In this document: one piece after another, positions 57,134-64,000 of the stretch | How positions within the stretch are numbered: the stretch's first letter is position 1 | How the letters are laid out: each line of letters begins with the position of its first letter | NCBI RefSeq assembly: GCF_016406085.1 | Contig: NZ_JAEHFJ010000005.1 | Span: 310,001-374,000, forward strand | DNA length: 64,000 bases | Origin: Aureibaculum flavum | GTDB taxonomy: Bacteria; Bacteroidota; Bacteroidia; Flavobacteriales; Flavobacteriaceae | Reading direction: 5' to 3' | Program-made: the position numbers and the translations under genes | The notes under the pieces: model-generated | What the model was told of the DNA's origin: nothing | What the model saw: only the letters and a program-made list of their open reading frames with translations | Database searches by the model: none

Positions 57134-57171
57134 TTGTGCAAGTAGTTATCTTTTTAACTTACTTTGTACAA
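57134..57171 (+). promoter_or_regulatory. Hairpin between rpsM and rpsK
   Basis: TTGTGCAAGTA pairs with TTACTTTGTACAA (11 bp with one bulge and one G-U) around an AT-rich loop. There is no T-tract, so it is not a terminator. Likely an mRNA stability or processing element; function unknown. Confidence 0.5.
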
Positions 57172-57191
57172 TCTACTAATGACTATTAATT

Positions 57192-57587
57192 ATGGCAAAA
57201 ACAAGTTCAAAAGCGAGTTCAAAAAAACGTAAAGTTATCGTTGATGCTATTGGTGAAGCTCACATTCAAGCGACATTCAATAATATCATAATTTCTTTAA
57301 CGAATAAAAAAGGAGATGTTATTTCTTGGTCTTCTGCAGGTAAGCAAGGGTTTAGAGGTTCTAAAAAGAATACACCTTATGCTGCTCAAACTGCAGCTGA
57401 AGATTGTGCTAAAGTTGCACATGAAGCAGGATTGAGAAAAGTGAAAGTATATGTAAAAGGTCCAGGTAATGGTAGAGAATCTGCTATTAGAACCATACAT
57501 AATGCTGGTATCGAAGTAACTGAAATAATTGATGTTACTCCATTACCTCACAACGGATGTCGTCCTCCTAAAAGACGTAGAGTATAA
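57192..57587 (+). CDS. rpsK: 30S ribosomal protein S11
   Basis: 131 residues. Platform protein near the E-site m[23 protein letters not shown] and the C-terminal [15 protein letters not shown] are diagnostic. Followed by a 143-bp structured gap before rpsD. Confidence 0.98.
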   Translation: MAKTSSKASSKKRKVIVDAIGEAHIQATFNNIIISLTNKKGDVISWSSAGKQGFRGSKKNTPYAAQTAAEDCAKVAHEAGLRKVKVYVKGPGNGRESAIRTIHNAGIEVTEIIDVTPLPHNGCRPPKRRRV

Positions 57588-57730
57588 GTTGAATTAATTT
57601 CAACAACTCCAATAAAAAATACTGAATATAATTTAGTAACTGTTAATATAAATTTTAATCAATTAGAAGGAAATATAGATTATCGAAGGATAAGCCTTAA
57701 TTCATAATCCCTTTTATAAAACAAAAAGAA
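57588..57730 (+). promoter_or_regulatory. Candidate S4-responsive leader upstream of rpsD
   Basis: Three nested helices can be drawn: AAGG 57667-57670 with CCTT 57710-57713, GATTAT 57678-57683 with ATAATC 57704-57709, and AAGG 57686-57689 with CCTT 57695-57698. The structure ends 17 nt before the rpsD ATG. An upstream stem, GTTGAA/TTCAAC, follows rpsK directly. S4 is a known mRNA-binding autoregulator in E. coli and B. subtilis, so a leader here is plausible. Confidence 0.55.
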
Positions 57731-58336
57731 ATGGCAAGATATACAGGACCCAAAACTAAAATAGCTCGTAAATTTGGCGAGGCAATCTTCGGAGATGATA
57801 AATCATTCGAAAAAAGAAATTATCCTCCAGGACAACACGGTAACAACCGTCGTCGTGGTAAAAAATCTGAGTACGCTGTCCAGTTAATGGAAAAGCAGAA
57901 AGCAAAATACACTTACGGAATTTTAGAACGTCAGTTTAGAAATTTATTCGAAAAAGCATCTAGAAGTAGAGGTATTACGGGTGAGATTTTAATTCAATTA
58001 TGTGAATCTCGTTTAGATAACGTTGTTTTCAGAATGGGTATTTCTCCTTCTCGTAGTGGAGCTCGTCAATTAGTTTCTCACAGACATATCACTGTTAATG
58101 GTGAATTAGTTAATATTCCTTCTTATTCTTTAAAAGCAGGTGATGTTATCGGAGTTAGAGAAAAATCTAAATCTTTAGTGGCTATTGAAAATTCATTAGC
58201 TAATAATAGTGCAGTATTTGAGTGGTTAAACTGGAATAGTGATACAATGCAAGGTACTTTTGTAACTGTACCAGAAAGAATTCAAATTCCAGAAAATATT
58301 AATGAACAATTTATTGTAGAATTATACTCTAAATAA
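57731..58336 (+). CDS. rpsD: 30S ribosomal protein S4
   Basis: 201 residues. Primary 16S rRNA binder and translational regulator. [17 protein letters not shown], the PPGQHG turn and the S4 RNA-binding domain ([20 protein letters not shown], about residues 94-113) are clear. Preceded by a structured leader. Confidence 0.98.
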   Translation: MARYTGPKTKIARKFGEAIFGDDKSFEKRNYPPGQHGNNRRRGKKSEYAVQLMEKQKAKYTYGILERQFRNLFEKASRSRGITGEILIQLCESRLDNVVFRMGISPSRSGARQLVSHRHITVNGELVNIPSYSLKAGDVIGVREKSKSLVAIENSLANNSAVFEWLNWNSDTMQGTFVTVPERIQIPENINEQFIVELYSK

Positions 58337-58357
58337 TTAAAGATAGTATTTGAACTT

Positions 58358-59350
58358 ATGGCAATATTAAATTTTCAAAAACCCGATAAAGTAATAATGA
58401 TCGAATCTACTGATTTTGAAGGTAGATTTGAATTCAGACCTTTAGAACCAGGTTATGGTTTAACAGTTGGTAATGCACTACGTAGAGTTTTATTATCTTC
58501 ATTAGAAGGATACGCAATTACATCTTTAAGAATTGAAGGTGTTGAGCATGAATTTTCTACAGTAAAAGGTGTTGTAGAAGATGTTACTGAAATGATTTTG
58601 AACTTAAAACAAGTACGTTTTAAGCAACAAATTGAAGAAACTGAAAACGAAACAGTAACGGTAACAGTAACTGGTAAAGATCAGTTAACTGCTGGTGATT
58701 TTCAAAACTTTATTTCAGGTTTTCAAGTATTGAATCCTGATTTAGTTATTTGTAAAATGGAAAAATCAGTTAAACTTGATTTAGAATTTACAATAGAAAA
58801 AGGTAGAGGATTTGTTTTATCTGAAGAGAATAAAAAAGCAAACGCTGCTTTAGGTACTATATTTACTGATGCAATTTTTACACCAATAAAAAATGTAAAA
58901 TATGCAGTAGAGAACTTTCGTGTGGAGCAAAAGACAGATTATGAAAAATTAATCTTTGATATTGTAACTGACGGTTCAATAAACCCTAAAGATGCATTAA
59001 CTGAAGCTGCAAAAATATTGATTCACCACTTTATGTTATTCTCTGATGAGCGTATTACTTTAGAGGCTGATGAAATTGCACAAACTGAAACTTATGATGA
59101 AGAATCACTTCACATGAGACAGTTGTTAAAAACGAGGTTGATTGATATGGATCTTTCAGTAAGAGCATTAAATTGTTTAAAAGCTGCTGAAGTTGATACT
59201 TTAGGTGATTTAGTATCATTCAATAAAAACGACTTAATGAAGTTTAGAAACTTTGGTAAAAAATCATTAACTGAATTAGATGAGTTAGTGAATGTCAAAG
59301 GGTTAACTTTTGGAATGGATTTAAGTAAATATAAGTTAGACAAAGAATAA
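58358..59350 (+). CDS. rpoA: RNA polymerase alpha subunit
   Basis: 330 residues. The N-terminal dimerisation domain contains [19 protein letters not shown] (about residues 30-48). The C-terminal domain ([20 protein letters not shown], about 270-289) binds upstream DNA and activators. It nucleates assembly of RNA polymerase. 21 bp after rpsD, 12 bp before rplQ. Confidence 0.99.
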   Translation: MAILNFQKPDKVIMIESTDFEGRFEFRPLEPGYGLTVGNALRRVLLSSLEGYAITSLRIEGVEHEFSTVKGVVEDVTEMILNLKQVRFKQQIEETENETVTVTVTGKDQLTAGDFQNFISGFQVLNPDLVICKMEKSVKLDLEFTIEKGRGFVLSEENKKANAALGTIFTDAIFTPIKNVKYAVENFRVEQKTDYEKLIFDIVTDGSINPKDALTEAAKILIHHFMLFSDERITLEADEIAQTETYDEESLHMRQLLKTRLIDMDLSVRALNCLKAAEVDTLGDLVSFNKNDLMKFRNFGKKSLTELDELVNVKGLTFGMDLSKYKLDKE

Positions 59351-59362
59351 GGATAGTAAGAG

Positions 59363-59854
59363 ATGAGACACGGAAAGAAATTTAATCATTTAAGTAGAAA
59401 AACTGCTCATAGAAAAGCCATGTTAGCTAATATGGCATGTTCATTAATAGAGCATAAACGTATAAATACAACGGTTGCTAAAGCGAAAGCGGTAAGACAA
59501 TTTGTTGAACCTTTAATCACAAAATCAAAAGCTGATACTACTCACAATAGAAGAATAGTTTTTGCTTATTTGAGACAAAAAGAGGCAGTAACTGAATTGT
59601 TTAGAGAAGTTGCTACTAAAGTAGCAGACAGACCAGGAGGTTATGTTAGAATTATCAAATTGGGTAACCGATTAGGTGATAATGCTGATATGGCTATGGT
59701 AGAATTAGTAGATTACAATACTACTTACAATCCTAATAGCAATAAGAAGAAAAATACTAGAAGAAGTAGAAGAGGTGGTAGTAAAGCTACTACAGCTGTA
59801 CCTCCAGTTCCAGTTGCTGATAAAAAAGCTTCTAATTCAGAAGAGGAAGAATAG
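59363..59854 (+). CDS. rplQ: 50S ribosomal protein L17
   Basis: 163 residues: a normal L17 core of about 120 residues ([39 protein letters not shown]). It is followed by a 40-residue low-complexity tail, first basic ([14 protein letters not shown]) then Ala/Pro and ending EEEE. Similar tails occur in Bacteroidetes. Last gene of the ribosomal block. Confidence 0.98.
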   Translation: MRHGKKFNHLSRKTAHRKAMLANMACSLIEHKRINTTVAKAKAVRQFVEPLITKSKADTTHNRRIVFAYLRQKEAVTELFREVATKVADRPGGYVRIIKLGNRLGDNADMAMVELVDYNTTYNPNSNKKKNTRRSRRGGSKATTAVPPVPVADKKASNSEEEE

Positions 59855-59876
59855 AATGTTAATAAACATTAAATAT

Positions 59877-59912
59877 AAAAAGGATAAGCTAATTTAGTTT
59901 ATCCTTTTTTTT
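59877..59912 (+). terminator. Terminator of the ribosomal block
   Basis: AAAAAGGATAA pairs with TTATCCTTTTT around GCTAATTTAG (itself partly paired), with eight T following. It lies 22 bp after the rplQ stop. Confidence 0.9.
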
Positions 59913-59916
59913 ATAT

Positions 59917-59924
59917 TATTTTTG
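59917..59924 (+). promoter_or_regulatory. Putative -7 element of carA
   Basis: TATTTTTG, exact TAnnTTTG, 19 nt before the carA ATG and directly after the ribosomal terminator. Confidence 0.5.
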
Positions 59925-59943
59925 TAAAAATCATATACGCTAA

Positions 59944-61047
59944 ATGAAATATCAAACTAGAAAAAAGGCAATCGTTTTATTAGCTGATGGAACTATTTTT
60001 GAAGGGAAATCAATAGGCATAGAAGGTTCATCAACAGGAGAGATTTGTTTTAATACAGGAATGACCGGATATCAAGAAATTTTTACAGATCCCTCATATT
60101 TTGGACAATTAATGGTAGCTACCAATGCACATATTGGTAACTATGGTGTCAAGGAAGCTGAAGTTGAATCAGATGGAATAAAAATTTCTGGATTAATTTG
60201 TAGAAACTTTAGTTTTGATTATTCACGCCCTGATGCTGATGGTTCTTTAAAAGATTGGTTTGAAAAACACAATTTGATTGCAATTTCTGATGTGGATACG
60301 AGAGCTCTAGTAACTTATATTAGAGAAAATGGAGCGATGAATGCGATTATTTCAACGGAGATAGATGATATTGAAAAATTAAAAAAGCAATTGGCAGAAG
60401 TTCCTAATATGGATGGGTTAGAATTGGCATCTCAAGTGTCAACAGACAAACCTTATTATGTGGGTGATGAGAATGCTAAATATAAAATTTCGGCATTGGA
60501 CATTGGTATAAAAAAGAATATTCTTAGAAATTTAGCCAATAGAGATGCGTATATAAAAGTTTTCCCTTATAACTCAACTTTTGAGGAAATGAGTAGTTTT
60601 AATCCAGATGGATACTTTTTGTCTAACGGTCCTGGAGATCCAGAACCATTATTAGAAGCTCAGAAAGTTGCTAAAGAAATTATTGAAAAGAATTTACCGC
60701 TATTTGGAATTTGTCTAGGGCATCAAGTAATTGCTTTGGCAAATGGAATTAGCACGTATAAAATGCACCACGGTCATAGAGGAATTAATCATCCTGTAAA
60801 AAATCTAATTTCTGGAAAAGGTGAAATAACATCTCAGAATCACGGATTTGCAATTAACAAAGAAGAAACTGAAAAGAATGAAAATGTAGAAATAACACAC
60901 ATGCATTTAAATGATCATACCGTAGCAGGTATTCGGATCAAAAATAAAAAGTGTTTTTCTGTACAATACCATCCAGAGGCGAGTCCGGGACCAAATGACT
61001 CGGTATATCTTTTTGATCAATTCTTTGAAATGATTGAAAGTAATTAA
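59944..61047 (+). CDS. carA: Carbamoyl-phosphate synthase small (glutaminase) subunit
   Basis: 367 residues. The N-terminal CPSase small-chain domain contains FNTGMTGYQEIFTDPSYFGQ. The C-terminal class I glutamine amidotransferase has the nucleophile Cys in FGICLGHQ (about residue 258) and the His-Glu pair in YHPEASPGP (about 344). It supplies ammonia to CarB for carbamoyl phosphate, the precursor of pyrimidines and arginine. carB is not adjacent in this window. Transcribed separately from the ribosomal block. Confidence 0.97.
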   Translation: MKYQTRKKAIVLLADGTIFEGKSIGIEGSSTGEICFNTGMTGYQEIFTDPSYFGQLMVATNAHIGNYGVKEAEVESDGIKISGLICRNFSFDYSRPDADGSLKDWFEKHNLIAISDVDTRALVTYIRENGAMNAIISTEIDDIEKLKKQLAEVPNMDGLELASQVSTDKPYYVGDENAKYKISALDIGIKKNILRNLANRDAYIKVFPYNSTFEEMSSFNPDGYFLSNGPGDPEPLLEAQKVAKEIIEKNLPLFGICLGHQVIALANGISTYKMHHGHRGINHPVKNLISGKGEITSQNHGFAINKEETEKNENVEITHMHLNDHTVAGIRIKNKKCFSVQYHPEASPGPNDSVYLFDQFFEMIESN

Positions 61048-61200
61048 TACAATTTTGTAAATGTAAAAGGAATCTTCTGCAAGCTGAATTGACCTAATTT
61101 TTATCGAAAACGTTGTCGTATATAAGGTTTATTTTTAAGGTAAAAACGGTAGTAATTGCGTAAATTTACAATAACAATTTAAGAGAGTTTAAAACATTAA

Positions 61201-62517
<1,317 letters not shown>

Positions 62518-62538
62518 TTTTAATTATAAGTGAATATA

Positions 62539-62572
62539 AAAAGCGATTATCTTAGATAATCGCTTTTTTTTA
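62539..62572 (+). terminator. Terminator of eno
   Basis: AAGCGATTATC pairs perfectly with GATAATCGCTT around a TTA loop, followed by a T-run. It lies 22 bp after the eno stop. Confidence 0.93.
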
Positions 62573-62667
62573 TGCGGAATATTAAATTCAATTTTTTTCT
62601 TAAAATTATTATAGTAATTTTTGTAAATTAGCGTTATACTATATTTAATAAAATTTAAGCAAAATAC

Positions 62668-63954
62668 ATGTCAGAAAAAGCAACTTTAGCAATAAATGGA
62701 AAGTCGTATGAATTTCCGGTCGTAAAAGGTACTGAAGATGAATTAGGAATTGATATAAGCTCGCTAAGAACTAGTACAGACGGAGTTATAACGTTAGATC
62801 CAGGGTTTAAAAACACGGGGTCGTGTGAGAGTGCTATTACATTTTTAGATGGTGAAAAAGGAATTTTACATTATAGAGGCTACGGTATTGAAGAACTAGC
62901 TGAAAAGGCACACTTTTTAGAAGTTGTCTATTTACTAATATTTGGAGAATTACCAACTGAAAAAGAGTTGGATAAATTTCATTATGATATTCAACATCAA
63001 TCTATTGTAGATGAGGATGTTAAGAAAATATTAGATGCTTTTCCAAAATCGGCACACCCAATGGGCGTATTGTGTTCATTAACAAGTGCATTAACCGCTT
63101 TTAATCCAACGTCAGTAGATGTTCGGTCTGAAGAGGCGATGTACAAATCGATAGTTAAGATTTTAGGTAAGTTTCCAGTATTGGTGGCTTGGACCATGCG
63201 TAAAAAAATGGGGTTACCTCTAAATTATGGAAGCACATCGTTAGGGTATGTAGAGAATGTCTTACAAATGATGTTTAGACAACCTAATGAAGAGTATACT
63301 TTAAATCCTATTGTAGTAGAAGCCTTAGATAAGCTATTAATTTTACATGCAGACCATGAGCAAAATTGTTCAACAAGTACTGTGCGTATTGCAGGTTCTT
63401 CTCATGCAGGTTTATTCGTGTCATTGGCATCAGGTATTTCAGCTCTTTGGGGACCATTACATGGTGGTGCAAACCAAGCGGTTATAGAAATGTTAGAAGC
63501 TATAAAAGCTGATGGTGGTGATACTAAAAAATTCATGGCCAAAGCTAAAGATAAAAACGATCCTTTTAGATTAATGGGCTTCGGTCATCGTGTTTATAAA
63601 AACTTTGATCCTCGAGCTAAAATTATTAAAAAAGCAGCTGATGAAGTTTTAGCAGATTTAGGAATTGAAGATCCAATTTTAGAAATCGCTAAAGGCTTAG
63701 AAAAAGAAGCTTTGGAAGATCCTTATTTCGTAGAAAGAAAACTATATCCAAATGTTGATTTCTATTCAGGTATCATTTATAGAGCGTTAGGTATTCCAAC
63801 AGAAATGTTTACGGTAATGTTTGCTTTAGGTCGTTTACCAGGATGGATTGCTCAATGGAGAGAAATGCGTTTAAACAAAGAACCTATTGGTAGACCACGT
63901 CAAATATATATTGGTGAAACCTTAAGACCTTTTATACCAGTAGAAAAACGATAA
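62668..63954 (+). CDS. gltA: Citrate synthase (type II, hexameric)
   Basis: 428 residues, like the E. coli GltA class. Catalytic residues are the His in GPLHGGANQAVI, the His in MGFGHRVYKNFDPRAK and the Asp in PNVDFYSGIIY. HADHEQNCSTSTVR is a further signature. It condenses acetyl-CoA and oxaloacetate at the entry of the TCA cycle. An N-terminal domain (about 50 residues) typical of the NADH-regulated type II form is present (GYGIEELAE follows it). No clear -7 box; TAATTTTTG at about 62610 has one base too many. Confidence 0.98.
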   Translation: MSEKATLAINGKSYEFPVVKGTEDELGIDISSLRTSTDGVITLDPGFKNTGSCESAITFLDGEKGILHYRGYGIEELAEKAHFLEVVYLLIFGELPTEKELDKFHYDIQHQSIVDEDVKKILDAFPKSAHPMGVLCSLTSALTAFNPTSVDVRSEEAMYKSIVKILGKFPVLVAWTMRKKMGLPLNYGSTSLGYVENVLQMMFRQPNEEYTLNPIVVEALDKLLILHADHEQNCSTSTVRIAGSSHAGLFVSLASGISALWGPLHGGANQAVIEMLEAIKADGGDTKKFMAKAKDKNDPFRLMGFGHRVYKNFDPRAKIIKKAADEVLADLGIEDPILEIAKGLEKEALEDPYFVERKLYPNVDFYSGIIYRALGIPTEMFTVMFALGRLPGWIAQWREMRLNKEPIGRPRQIYIGETLRPFIPVEKR

Positions 63955-64000
63955 TTATCAATTTTAAAATATCTATAATGTCATTTTTTCCATATTTTTG

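Overview
The window comes from an AT-rich member of the Bacteroidetes, almost certainly the Flavobacteriaceae. The signs are three SusC/SusD outer-membrane pairs, Bacteroidetes-type promoters (TAnnTTTG -7 boxes), ribosomal genes without Shine-Dalgarno sites, a DUF5723 protein, a DUF1684 lipoprotein, a fused IcmF-type acyl-CoA mutase, and the order rplQ-carA-eno-gltA after the ribosomal cluster.

Layout. 1-2846: a truncated PLP-dependent dehydratase/racemase and a DUF1684 lipoprotein on the minus strand, then an MFS transporter whose leader has a strong intrinsic terminator just before the start codon. 2919-6845: a fused B12-dependent acyl-CoA mutase with its own G-protein chaperone, and a tiny HExxH membrane protein. 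7096-13851: a membrane-anchored AraC-family regulator, a ~600 bp gap with coding-like debris, and SusCD pair 1. 13790-14585: a tandem duplication of ~405 bp that left broken extra copies of the susD and trkH 3' ends. 14323-17208: the TrkH/TrkA potassium uptake system. 17462-24459: radC, then an envelope-polysaccharide group (polysaccharide deacetylase, FemAB/GNAT-like transferase, two flippases, a GT4 glycosyltransferase). 24472-31044: a HAD nucleotidase, three exported proteins of unknown function, RarA, a rhomboid protease and RlmB. 31133-40765: two tandem SusCD pairs, both minus, whose susC 5' ends are nearly identical. 40901-42580: a small BamA/TamA-like outer-membrane protein.

42667-59912: one large translation block. 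From a near-consensus promoter it runs rpsL-rpsG-fusA-rpsJ, then the S10, spc and alpha operons through rplQ, with secY, infA, rpmJ and rpoA in their usual places. EF-Tu is not encoded between fusA and rpsJ. The order is broken by structured non-coding gaps before rplC, rpsK and rpsD, which look like autoregulatory leaders. carA, eno and gltA follow.

The ribosomal half is conventional. The best candidates for something undescribed are the leader of the MFS gene, the duplicated susD/trkH junction, the hairpins and promoter box shared by two susC genes, and the leaders before rplC and rpsD. I did not find a clear new multi-gene defence, mobile or biosynthetic system. I saw no tRNA, rRNA, CRISPR array, insertion sequence or integrase.
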